DNA of 64,000 nt. Origin: JBGSPQ01 sp041738505. GTDB lineage: Bacteria > Patescibacteriota > Gracilibacteria > UBA1369. The notes under the pieces were generated by a model. That model was not told the origin of the DNA and searched no databases. It worked only from the letters and a program-made list of their open reading frames with translations. Position 1 is the first letter of the stretch; every line of letters begins with the position of its first letter. Below are positions 53,021-60,641 of the stretch, in pieces. Both the position numbers and the translations under genes were made by a program. The stretch covers positions 62,001 through 126,000 of the forward strand of contig JBGSPQ010000005.1 in NCBI GenBank assembly GCA_041738505.1. Direction: 5' to 3'.

Positions 53021-55003
53021 TTATTCAGCTTCGGCCTTGATAATCAAATCAATTCCCGCACCCGGAACCTCCACCACCCGGATGCCTCGTACAAGAGCTT
53101 CGCGGTTTTGCTCAACCGCGCTGATACGTCTTTCCAGCTTTGTAAAAGCATTCTCATAATAAACAGCCAGCTGTTCCAGCGCCGCCACTCGCGCCTTAAG
53201 AGCAACCTGCTTCTGGGATGCGTCCACGAACGCTTTCAGCAGATAGTCGCTTTTTTCGGGTTCAAGACTTTCCATAGACACAAAAAAGTCCTCTTCAAAT
53301 TTGTCTTTATCCGGTCCCAGACTGTTATAAGAGACCTTCAGCTCGTCAATATTGATTTTCAAAATTGCATACTTATTATTCGCCTCATCTCTCACGTCGG
53401 TAAGATCCTCAAGATACTCCGAGAAAGCATCTTCCCTTTCCGAGGTTCTATCCAAAAGAGCGTAAACATCAACATTGTAAAGATTCTGCATTTTTTGCAG
53501 AACCTCAACAAATTCAACAAACATATTCACAATCGATTTTTCATCCATCAGCTCGCCAAAGTATGTCGCGGCGGAAATGCCGGTTTCCCCCGTCTCTTTC
53601 GGCTCGGACAAGGTTCCAAAATAGCCGGCCAGCCATATCTCTTCGGGAATATAATCCTTCTGCGTTCCGGCATTGGATCCAAAAACCAGAGCGCTCTGAA
53701 TACCATTTTCCACCAAAACCGCGGGATCGGTTAAATCCAGAATAATTTCCGGAAGCTTTTCCTTACCCGAAAAAATATTAATTATCGTTTCATGATATCT
53801 TTGGCCATAAGCCCAGAAACCACCCCAAATCAACCCCACCGACACCACCAGCCAGATAATAATTCGTAAATTAAATACGGAAAAGAAGACATGTCCCGCC
53901 TGTTTCATAACATTCGCCACGGCATCCAACGGAGATTTTTTTTCACCCAGCAATTCCGCGTCATCGCTACTCGGCTTTTCCACAAATTCCGCATCCAAAT
54001 CGTTTTCTTCAAGATCCTCGGCAACGGAGGACACTTCCGATTCAGCTTCACTTACTTCCGCCTCCTCACCACTTTGTTCATCGCCAAGCTGTTCTTCTCC
54101 GGTGTGCTCCTGTTCATATTGTTTCTTGCTTCGCTCCATCAATTCCGCCCAACTCTCTTTTGGAGCCGGTTTGTCCACAGGTTCGATAATTGAATCAGGT
54201 TCTATTACTTCCTGTTCGGATTGATCGTCGGATGATGTTGCCGACAATGGATAAACCTGAACATTTTCTCCCTCTCTCGGAGTCTCCTGATAATCATATA
54301 CAACCCGGGGTTCTTCCTCGGCCAACAGTTCCTCCACAGGAGGCTCTTCGACCAACGGTTCTTCGGCCGACGGTTCTTCCACAGGCGCTTCTTCCACCAA
54401 CGGTTCCTCAACCGGCGGTTCTTCCAAAGGCGCTTCTTCCACCAACGGTTCCTCAACCGGCGGTTCTTCCAAAGGTGCCTCTTCGGCCATAGGTTCAACC
54501 ACAAGCGGATCTTCGGTCATAGGCTCCACCACCGGGACCTCTTCCTCCGACGGTTGTTCAACCAAAGGCTCTTCGGCCAATGTACGCCCCGCCCCGGAAT
54601 CTTCATCACGGTCAATAATCTGATCATCCCGATTGGCGGATTCAGAAACCTCCCGCGCCGGTTCTTCCACGGACGGCGTTGGAGGAACAAATTCCCCAGC
54701 AGGTTTCTTTTTTCTTCTGCGCCTCTTTTTTTTCTTGGCCACCACCTCTTCACCCACTCCCGTCATATCCGTCCGCGTCCCATCGCCCGCTACATTAGTT
54801 GACTCTCCACTCCCCACCACAGCCACCTTCTTCAAATCATCCAATTTTGCCTCCGTGATTTTTTTTGTTTCATCAATAACCCGCCTTGATGGCCTTCTCC
54901 TGCGGCGTTTTTTCTTCTTCACAACTTCATCCTTTAAATTATCGGCACTTTTGCCGGCATCCAAAAGCCCTCCGCTGTCTCCTGTTTTTTGATTATCGGC
55001 CAT
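53021..55003 (-). CDS. Single-span membrane protein with basic tracts and Pro-Val-Glu-Glu repeats
   Basis: A protein of 660 residues, unrecognised. The N-terminal part is cytoplasmic by charge, with two strongly basic tracts (KKKKRRRRRPSRRV, KKKKRRRRKKKPAGEF). A long acidic repeat region at about 150-240 is built of EEPPVEEPLVEEAPL units. One membrane helix lies at about 377-395 (IIIWLVVSVGLIWGGFWAYG). The outer part of about 260 residues is acidic with a helical C-terminus (LKARVAALEQLAVYYENAFT). Basic tracts could bind nucleic acid or phospholipid. The architecture suggests a bridge from cytoplasm to wall, but no function can be assigned. Confidence 0.65.
   Translation of the reverse strand: MADNQKTGDSGGLLDAGKSADNLKDEVVKKKKRRRRRPSRRVIDETKKITEAKLDDLKKVAVVGSGESTNVAGDGTRTDMTGVGEEVVAKKKKRRRRKKKPAGEFVPPTPSVEEPAREVSESANRDDQIIDRDEDSGAGRTLAEEPLVEQPSEEEVPVVEPMTEDPLVVEPMAEEAPLEEPPVEEPLVEEAPLEEPPVEEPLVEEAPVEEPSAEEPLVEEPPVEELLAEEEPRVVYDYQETPREGENVQVYPLSATSSDDQSEQEVIEPDSIIEPVDKPAPKESWAELMERSKKQYEQEHTGEEQLGDEQSGEEAEVSEAESEVSSVAEDLEENDLDAEFVEKPSSDDAELLGEKKSPLDAVANVMKQAGHVFFSVFNLRIIIWLVVSVGLIWGGFWAYGQRYHETIINIFSGKEKLPEIILDLTDPAVLVENGIQSALVFGSNAGTQKDYIPEEIWLAGYFGTLSEPKETGETGISAATYFGELMDEKSIVNMFVEFVEVLQKMQNLYNVDVYALLDRTSEREDAFSEYLEDLTDVRDEANNKYAILKINIDELKVSYNSLGPDKDKFEEDFFVSMESLEPEKSDYLLKAFVDASQKQVALKARVAALEQLAVYYENAFTKLERRISAVEQNREALVRGIRVVEVPGAGIDLIIKAEAE
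54385..54474. repeat. Tandem 45-bp repeat coding for Pro-Val-Glu-Glu units
   Basis: Two copies of a 45-base unit (54385-54429 and 54430-54474) are identical or nearly so, with decayed copies on both sides. Each encodes 15 residues of the acidic repeat of the membrane protein at 53021. Such repeats change copy number by slippage. Confidence 0.75.
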
Positions 55004-55022
55004 ATATGGTTTTATTCAAACT

Positions 55023-55031
55023 ATTATACCA
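55023..55031 (-). promoter_or_regulatory. Extended -10 promoter for the 660-aa membrane protein
   Basis: On the minus strand TGGTATAAT is a perfect extended -10. Transcription would begin near 55016, about 13 bases before the ATG at 55003. No good -35 is seen, as is common for extended -10 promoters. Confidence 0.65.
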
Positions 55032-55070
55032 CAAAAAAAGGGCTTTTAAAAGCAAGAATAAGCCGATAAG

Positions 55071-55100
55071 AACACAAAAAGACCCCGCCTCGGCGGGGTC
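55071..55100 (-). terminator. Intrinsic terminator after the Yip1 gene
   Basis: GACCCCGC and GCGGGGTC (55081-55088 and 55093-55100) form an 8-bp G/C stem with a 4-base loop. Read on the minus strand, TTTTTGTGTT follows. It lies 24 bp after the stop of the gene at 55124. Confidence 0.85.
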
Positions 55101-55123
55101 CCTTTCAGATCAAACAAAAAAAT

Positions 55124-55789
55124 TTAATAGCGCATCGAAAGACCGGACAAATCAACACTGGAATAAGCCGCCCCATAGCCCAAAGATGCCACAATGCCGG
55201 ACAAAACCACCATCGCCACAATAGTGACGATAATTGTCAGAATAACATTTGTATTATCCAGCTTAAATATTAACTGCAGAGCATAAAAAGTAATAACAAG
55301 CCCCCATACCCCCACAACCAGTCCAATCAGCGGAGCCAGCGAGGGAACGGCATAACCGGCCAAAACCAATACATTCAAGCCATAGGCCAGACCCATCACT
55401 CTAAAGTAGTCCGCAAACGAACCTTTCCCTTTAAACAGTTTATTGGCCACAATTGTCGTTACAAAAATAACGGCAACAGCCATCGCAGCCGCAAGCACAG
55501 CCTGAATCAAAACATGTACAATTTCGGGTCTGTAAACAACATTCATAAATTTATATCCGAAAATCAAAGAACCCAAAGGAGCGGCAATCGCACCGGCAAC
55601 AAGAAAAACAACCGCGGCGGCCCCACCCTTGGCATTGCCGGCAACGGACTCAATCGCCTTCTTGTTAAGCTTCAAAATTTCCACAAACTGTTTAAAAGCC
55701 CCTCCGAAATCAACATCCTTCATATCTATTTTAGGTATCTCCATTGAAGGATCCTTGGACCCTTCCTTTGCCCCTTTATGCTGTTCCAT
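55124..55789 (-). CDS. Yip1-family membrane protein
   Basis: A protein of 221 residues with a cytoplasmic amphipathic N-terminus (VDFGGAFKQFVEILKLNKKA) and five hydrophobic helices (AAVVFLVAGAIAAPLG, ALAAAMAVAVIFVTTIVANK-like, GLNVLVLAGYAVPSLAPLIG, VVGVWGLVITFYALQLIFKL and VILTIIVTIVAMVVLSGIVA). The pattern matches the Yip1/DUF1282 type found in many bacteria, whose role is unclear. It is a monocistronic gene with its own terminator. Confidence 0.7.
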   Translation of the reverse strand: MEQHKGAKEGSKDPSMEIPKIDMKDVDFGGAFKQFVEILKLNKKAIESVAGNAKGGAAAVVFLVAGAIAAPLGSLIFGYKFMNVVYRPEIVHVLIQAVLAAAMAVAVIFVTTIVANKLFKGKGSFADYFRVMGLAYGLNVLVLAGYAVPSLAPLIGLVVGVWGLVITFYALQLIFKLDNTNVILTIIVTIVAMVVLSGIVASLGYGAAYSSVDLSGLSMRY

Positions 55790-55829
55790 AGTGAAAAAAT
55801 ATTAAAAAATACTTATTATAATCAAAAAT

Positions 55830-55857
55830 ATTATATTGAAACGGCGCCCAAAAGCAA
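55830..55857 (-). promoter_or_regulatory. Candidate promoter for the Yip1 gene
   Basis: On the minus strand TTGCTT, a 16-base spacer and TATAAT lie 41-68 bases ahead of the ATG at 55789. A second TATAAT (55815-55820) lies nearer but lacks a -35. Confidence 0.45.
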
Positions 55858-55913
55858 ACACTATTACAAACCATAAAAAGGCCGCGGAATCAAATCAATA
55901 TACAAAAAAACAG

Positions 55914-55942
55914 TTTATAAAAAGCAAATACTTAACTAAAAT
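55914..55942 (+). promoter_or_regulatory. Candidate promoter for hppA
   Basis: TTTATA, a 17-base spacer and TAAAAT lie 42-70 bases ahead of the ATG at 55984. The match is moderate. The rest of the 55790-55983 gap holds only the Yip1 promoter. Confidence 0.35.
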
Positions 55943-55983
55943 ACCTCCCTGGATACAGTTTTTACCCCTTTATTTGATTGATT

Positions 55984-58080
55984 ATGCAGGAATTTTTATC
56001 ATTGTTACAAAATAACGCGCCTGTCATCGCCATGGGCATCAGCGTTCTGGCGCTTATTTACGCCGGATATTTGATTGTTGCCGTATTAAAAAAAGACAGC
56101 GGCGACAAACAAATGACGGACATCGCCAAAGCAATTCAGGAGGGCGCAACCGCATACCTGAACAGACAAACTCTGACTATCGCCGTCTTCACGGTGATAC
56201 TATTTATCATAATGGCATTCGCTCTGCCGGCCGGCAATTATAACGACGGCATTCTTACGGCAATCGGATTCATAGTCGGCGCCTCTTTTTCCGCGCTGGC
56301 CGGATATATAGGTATGAGCGTTTCTGTGAGAGCAAACGTGCGCACAGCCCAGGCCGCCAAAACAAGCCTGCAGGAAGCGCTTTCCGTGGCATTCAAAGGT
56401 GGATCCGTCACCGGTCTGGCTGTGGTGGGATTGTCACTTTTGGGAGTGGCCGGTTTCTATTATATTTTTGCATACATACTGAACATTCCAGTCGGGAACG
56501 TACCCAAACTGCTTATCGGTTTTGGTTTCGGAGCCTCTCTGGTTTCACTCTTTGCCCGTGTGGGAGGAGGTATTTTTACCAAAGCCGCCGATGTGGGAGC
56601 CGACCTCGTGGGTAAAGTTGAACAGAACATTCCCGAGGACGACCCCAGAAATCCGGCCGTTATAGCCGATAACGTGGGTGACAATGTAGGCGACTGCGCA
56701 GGAATGGGAGCCGATCTTTTTGAAACTTACGCAGTAACTTTAATCGCGGCCATGATGCTTGCCGCTTCCACTTTCACCGCCGAATTCGGCAAACAGGGAA
56801 TTGAATATCCGCTTATGCTGGGGGCAATCGCAGTAGTGGCCACCATCATCGGAACTTTCTTTATCAAACTGGGCAGAAGCAGAAAAATCATGAAAGCCCT
56901 ATATAAAGGAATGATCGTTACGGGTGTTCTTTCCGCCATCGGCTTTTACTTTGCCACTCAACTGTTCATCGGAGACATAAACATCTTTTACGCCACTCTG
57001 GTTGGTCTGGGTGTTACGCTTTTCATCAACATTATTACCGAATACTACACATCAACCGATTACAATCCCGTTAAAAAAATCGCCAAGTCTTCTCAAACCG
57101 GAGCCGGAACCAACATAATCACCGGACTGGCCGTGGGATTGGAAAGCACATTGATGCCCGTACTTCTGATTGTCGGCGCCATCTTCCTGGCATATTTCTT
57201 TGGAGAACATTCTGTGGTCGGAAACGGTATTTACGGTATTGCAATCGCCGCAGTGGCCATGCTATCCACAACCGGAATGGTTATCGCCACGGATTCATAC
57301 GGCCCCATTACGGATAACGCGGGAGGCATAGCCGAAATGACAAATTTACCCGAAGAAGTAAGAAAAAACACCGACGCTCTGGACGCAGTCGGCAACACCA
57401 CAAAGGCCGTCACAAAAGGCTACGCCATCGGCTCCGCCGCTCTGGCCGCCCTGGTGCTTTTCCAGGCCTACACCGAAGAATTGACCTTAAACGCCCCCGG
57501 CGAAGAGTTCCTGTTCAGCCTGACCGACTACCGCGTTATTATCGGACTGTTCTTGGGAGGACTTCTGCCCTTTCTGTTTTCCGCATCCTGCATGGAATCA
57601 GTTGGCAAAACCGCATACAAAGTGGTGGAAGAGGTTCGTTACCAGTTTAGAACAAGAAAAGGCATTATGACGGGCAAACAGAAACCCGACTACGGACGTT
57701 GTGTTGATATTGTAACCAAAGCCGCCCTTAAAGAAATGATCTTCCCCGGACTACTGGCCGTACTTGCCCCCATTATCGTAGGATTCCTGCTGGGGCCCAT
57801 CGCACTTGGAGGACTTCTTGCGGGTGTGATTATTTCCGGATTCCTGCTGGCCTTGTCCATGACAACCGGTGGCGGAGCTTGGGACAACGCCAAGAAATAC
57901 ATTGAGTCCGGTCATTTTGGAGGAAAAGGCTCCGAAGCCCACAAAGCCGCTGTTGTTGGAGACACAGTGGGTGACCCCTACAAAGACACCGCCGGCCCCG
58001 CATTAAACGCGCTCATTAAAGTTATCAATACAATTGCGCTTATCATCGCGCCGATATTGGCCGGACTGATGATCATGTAA
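55984..58080 (+). CDS. hppA: H+-translocating membrane pyrophosphatase, K+-independent type
   Basis: Uses pyrophosphate hydrolysis to pump protons. It has 698 residues and about 16 membrane helices. The substrate site is TKAADVGADLVGKVEQNIPE with DNVGDNVGDCAGMGADLFET, and the C-terminal site is GDTVGDPYKDTAGPALN. The sequence GNTTKAVTKG carries Lys and Thr at the two positions that mark K+-independent enzymes (K+-dependent ones have Ala there, as in GNTTAA). The frame opens with TTG at 55978, but I take the ATG at 55984 (MQEFLSLLQ). It would recover energy from biosynthetic pyrophosphate in a small-genome cell. Confidence 0.95.
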   Translation: MQEFLSLLQNNAPVIAMGISVLALIYAGYLIVAVLKKDSGDKQMTDIAKAIQEGATAYLNRQTLTIAVFTVILFIIMAFALPAGNYNDGILTAIGFIVGASFSALAGYIGMSVSVRANVRTAQAAKTSLQEALSVAFKGGSVTGLAVVGLSLLGVAGFYYIFAYILNIPVGNVPKLLIGFGFGASLVSLFARVGGGIFTKAADVGADLVGKVEQNIPEDDPRNPAVIADNVGDNVGDCAGMGADLFETYAVTLIAAMMLAASTFTAEFGKQGIEYPLMLGAIAVVATIIGTFFIKLGRSRKIMKALYKGMIVTGVLSAIGFYFATQLFIGDINIFYATLVGLGVTLFINIITEYYTSTDYNPVKKIAKSSQTGAGTNIITGLAVGLESTLMPVLLIVGAIFLAYFFGEHSVVGNGIYGIAIAAVAMLSTTGMVIATDSYGPITDNAGGIAEMTNLPEEVRKNTDALDAVGNTTKAVTKGYAIGSAALAALVLFQAYTEELTLNAPGEEFLFSLTDYRVIIGLFLGGLLPFLFSASCMESVGKTAYKVVEEVRYQFRTRKGIMTGKQKPDYGRCVDIVTKAALKEMIFPGLLAVLAPIIVGFLLGPIALGGLLAGVIISGFLLALSMTTGGGAWDNAKKYIESGHFGGKGSEAHKAAVVGDTVGDPYKDTAGPALNALIKVINTIALIIAPILAGLMIM

Positions 58081-58092
58081 TGAAAAATCTCC

Positions 58093-58115
58093 GAGGCGGG
58101 CCACCGGCCCGCCTC
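58093..58115. other. Strong G/C hairpin after hppA
   Basis: GAGGCGGGCC (58093-58102) and GGCCCGCCTC (58106-58115) form a perfect 10-bp stem with a 3-base loop. No T-run follows, so it is more likely a transcript-stabilising or attenuating hairpin between hppA and the small gene downstream than a full terminator. Confidence 0.6.
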
Positions 58116-58136
58116 CACAAATAACAAAAAGAAACA

Positions 58137-58415
58137 ATGGAAAGCGGTGACAAACAATCGGACAATACTTCAAACCGAAAAGTAATAGCTTCGGCTATTG
58201 ATTCCAACTGCCTTATTCTGGAGGACCCGACCACCGGCCAAAAAATATCCTGGCCTCTGGATAAAATCCCCAGCCCCCTTAATCTGGGCAACGAACTGGA
58301 CCTTATCCTGCAATGCGCGGACTCATCCGATTCCTTCAACCGGCCTTCAAATAGCGCCTCCGAACCTTCCAAAGAGGACCTGATGCGAAAAATGCTGGAG
58401 AAGCTGGTCAACTGA
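58137..58415 (+). CDS. Small protein of unknown function (92 aa)
   Basis: Unrecognised. The centre looks like a small beta-barrel (KVIASAIDSNCLILEDPTTG, QKISWPLDKIPSPLNLGNEL), and the ends are polar and disordered. There is no export signal. It lies 56 bp after hppA with a hairpin between, and ahead of a bidirectional terminator, so it probably ends the hppA transcript. Confidence 0.6.
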   Translation: MESGDKQSDNTSNRKVIASAIDSNCLILEDPTTGQKISWPLDKIPSPLNLGNELDLILQCADSSDSFNRPSNSASEPSKEDLMRKMLEKLVN

Positions 58416-58422
58416 TAATACT

Positions 58423-58456
58423 AAAAAGGCCGCGGTTTATAAGCCACGGCCTTTTT
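58423..58456. terminator. Bidirectional intrinsic terminator
   Basis: AAAAAGGCCG (58423-58432) and CGGCCTTTTT (58447-58456) pair perfectly, and the inner CGG/CCA part is imperfect. The T-runs serve the hppA transcript on the plus strand and rplY on the minus strand. Confidence 0.85.
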
Positions 58457-58469
58457 GACATATATAAAT

Positions 58470-59123
58470 TTACTCCTCCTTCTTCTCTTCTGCCGGAGCT
58501 TCAGCTCCACCTTCGGCGGGAGCGACAGCACCTTCAACTGCAACCTCCGCAACCGGAGCTTCCTCTTCTTCAACTCTCGGAGCGTTCACAATCACCACCA
58601 CGTCATCCGGCACATCCAGCACAGTCACCTCTTTTGGAACAACAAGATCCTTAACGTGAATAGCGGAATTAAATTCGGCCAGACCCGATATATCAACCTC
58701 AATAACCTTTGGAATATCCGTCGGAAGACATTTAATCTCCACAGCATGCTTAATCTGGTTCAAAACTCCTCCCAGATCCTTAACAGCCGGTGCAATACCG
58801 GTAAGTTCAATCTCCACTTCGGTCGTTACTGCCTCTTTAAGACTTACACGAAGGAAGTCAATATGCGTTATTTTCCCGGTCAGCGGATCATACTGCATAT
58901 CATGAACCAACGCCTTCTTGTTGGTCTTTCCATCTATCACCAGATCAATCAGCTGGCTTCCGCTGTTAATATAAAGCCTTCTGAACGTCTGATAATCCAC
59001 CTGAAGGTGGATATTTTTCTCCCCTTTGCCGTAAAATACGGCGGGAATAAGTTTTTGAGAGCGTAAAGCGTCAGCAACGGCCTTAAGTTCTCGCGTTTGT
59101 ACTTCAAGTGTAACCTTTTCCAT
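58470..59123 (-). CDS. rplY: Ribosomal protein L25 (long CTC form)
   Basis: Binds 5S rRNA in the large subunit. The N-domain has VTLEVQTRELKAVADALRSQ and KLIPAVFYGKGEKNIHLQVD, and the TL5/CTC C-domain has VTTEVEIELTGIAPAVKDLG and HAVEIKCLPTDIPKVIEVDI. The 217 residues end in an Ala/Glu/Pro-rich acidic tail (EGGAEAPAEEKKEE). It is monocistronic, with a terminator 14 bp after the stop. Confidence 0.93.
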   Translation of the reverse strand: MEKVTLEVQTRELKAVADALRSQKLIPAVFYGKGEKNIHLQVDYQTFRRLYINSGSQLIDLVIDGKTNKKALVHDMQYDPLTGKITHIDFLRVSLKEAVTTEVEIELTGIAPAVKDLGGVLNQIKHAVEIKCLPTDIPKVIEVDISGLAEFNSAIHVKDLVVPKEVTVLDVPDDVVVIVNAPRVEEEEAPVAEVAVEGAVAPAEGGAEAPAEEKKEE

Positions 59124-59188
59124 AGTGTTTTCGTCAAAAAATGCAACGAAAGATTACATTAAACCTATTCACTACGCAATATTTTTTA

Positions 59189-59217
59189 TTGACGTTCAAA
59201 ATCGCCTTATCTAATAT
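59189..59217 (+). promoter_or_regulatory. Promoter for ybaB-mltG
   Basis: TTGACG, a 17-base spacer and TAATAT; transcription would begin near 59224, about 24 bases before the ATG at 59248. Confidence 0.65.
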
Positions 59218-59247
59218 CAATAGGAAATCCATTAAAACTCAAAAAAT

Positions 59248-59535
59248 ATGCTTCAAAAAGCCAAAGACATGTATGCCCTGCAGAAAAAAGCCAAACAAAT
59301 CAAAAAAGATCTCAAAAATACCCATATAGAAGCGGAAGTTGACGGAGTAACAGTTGTTATTGACGGCGAACAGGAGGTTTTAAGCATCAATATTCCAGAT
59401 TCAGCCCTTTCAAACGGCAAAAAACTTTGTGAGATATTGGTAAAATGCCTTAACAAGGGCATCAAAAAATCTCAACAGGTGGCCGCCGAAGAAATGAAAG
59501 ACGTTATGGGCAACCTGGGCTTTCCGGGTATGTAA
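59248..59535 (+). CDS. YbaB/EbfC-family nucleoid-associated protein
   Basis: A small DNA-binding dimer of 95 residues. AKDMYALQKKAKQIKKDLKN is the first helix, EAEVDGVTVVIDGEQEVLSI forms the central sheet, and a C-terminal helix (SQQVAAEEMKDVMGNLGFPG) ends as in the family. It normally lies near dnaX/recR; here it leads a two-gene run with mltG. Confidence 0.85.
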   Translation: MLQKAKDMYALQKKAKQIKKDLKNTHIEAEVDGVTVVIDGEQEVLSINIPDSALSNGKKLCEILVKCLNKGIKKSQQVAAEEMKDVMGNLGFPGM

Positions 59536-59579
59536 ATTCCCATCCGCCGATACCAAATCATCCATTCACCAAAAACACC

Positions 59580-60635
59580 GTGAAATCTTCCCACAGCTAT
59601 TCCAGAAGAAAATCCGGCAAACGATCGGGATTTCTTAAATACCTGCTCATTATTATTTTAATCGGAGCCGCTTTCGGCTGGTATAGATATTCCCAATACC
59701 AATATTTTATTGAAAATCCGGTTGATCCCACAGACAGCGAAAAAATTACATTTATAATCGCAAAAGGTGAAAGCCTTAGCCAGGTGGCCCAAAATCTGGA
59801 GGACAAAGATTTGATCTTAAATGCCGACGCTTTAAAAAGTTACGCCAAACAAACTCAAACCGACAGAAACATCATAGCGGGAAGATTCGCCATACAAAGA
59901 AGCATGACCATTCCGCAGGTTGTCGAAACTATCACCAACGCCCAGAACAGCGAAACCGTAATCACCATACTTGAGGGCCACACTGTCGCAGATATAGACA
60001 ACACCCTTGTAACTACCGACCTTATAAACCCCGGAGAATTTTCAGCCGCGGTGAACAATTTTGAAGACTGGGACAAATATCCTTTTCTGGATAAAGACGC
60101 GCAAGCCGGGCTGATTCATCCTCTGGAGGGATATTTGTTCCCCGATACGTACTTTATTGATCCGCTAAATTATTATAATGAAAACCTCATTCAGCTGATG
60201 CTGAACAACTTCCAAAACAGGCTTGCGGATGAAATTGACAAAGACCAGGGAAGAAGCCTGCAGGAAATTATCATCATGGCTTCAATTGTGGAAAAAGAGG
60301 TGCGTACGGACAAGGACATTCCCATTGTCGCCGGAATCCTTTGGAAAAGACTGGACGAGGGCTGGCTGATTGGAGCCGATGCCACACTGCTGTATTTAAA
60401 GGATGACCGGACCATTGATTACAATGACCTGCAGGAGGACACTCCTTATAACACCCGCAAAAATGCGGGGCTTCCCCCCGGCCCAATATGCAACCCCGGA
60501 ATCAAAAGCATCATTGGCACCCTATACCCCGAAAACAGCCCCTATTGGTACTATCTTACAACACTGGACACGGGCGAAGTGATTTACGCCAGCTCCAACG
60601 ACGAACATAACGCCAACAAAAGGAAATATCTGTAG
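59580..60635 (+). CDS. mltG: Endolytic murein transglycosylase (MltG / YceG-like)
   Basis: Membrane enzyme that cuts nascent glycan strands and sets their length. The N-terminus is basic with one helix (YLLIIILIGAAFGWYRYSQY), followed by a LysM-like part (FIIAKGESLSQVAQNLEDKD). The YceG core has HPLEGYLFPDTYFID, IIIMASIVEKEVRTDKDIPI with the catalytic Glu, and GLPPGPICNPGIKSIIGTLY. It has 351 residues, full length. The start is GTG at 59580, 44 bp after ybaB. It confirms a peptidoglycan wall. Confidence 0.93.
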   Translation: MKSSHSYSRRKSGKRSGFLKYLLIIILIGAAFGWYRYSQYQYFIENPVDPTDSEKITFIIAKGESLSQVAQNLEDKDLILNADALKSYAKQTQTDRNIIAGRFAIQRSMTIPQVVETITNAQNSETVITILEGHTVADIDNTLVTTDLINPGEFSAAVNNFEDWDKYPFLDKDAQAGLIHPLEGYLFPDTYFIDPLNYYNENLIQLMLNNFQNRLADEIDKDQGRSLQEIIIMASIVEKEVRTDKDIPIVAGILWKRLDEGWLIGADATLLYLKDDRTIDYNDLQEDTPYNTRKNAGLPPGPICNPGIKSIIGTLYPENSPYWYYLTTLDTGEVIYASSNDEHNANKRKYL

Positions 60636-60641
60636 AGACTT

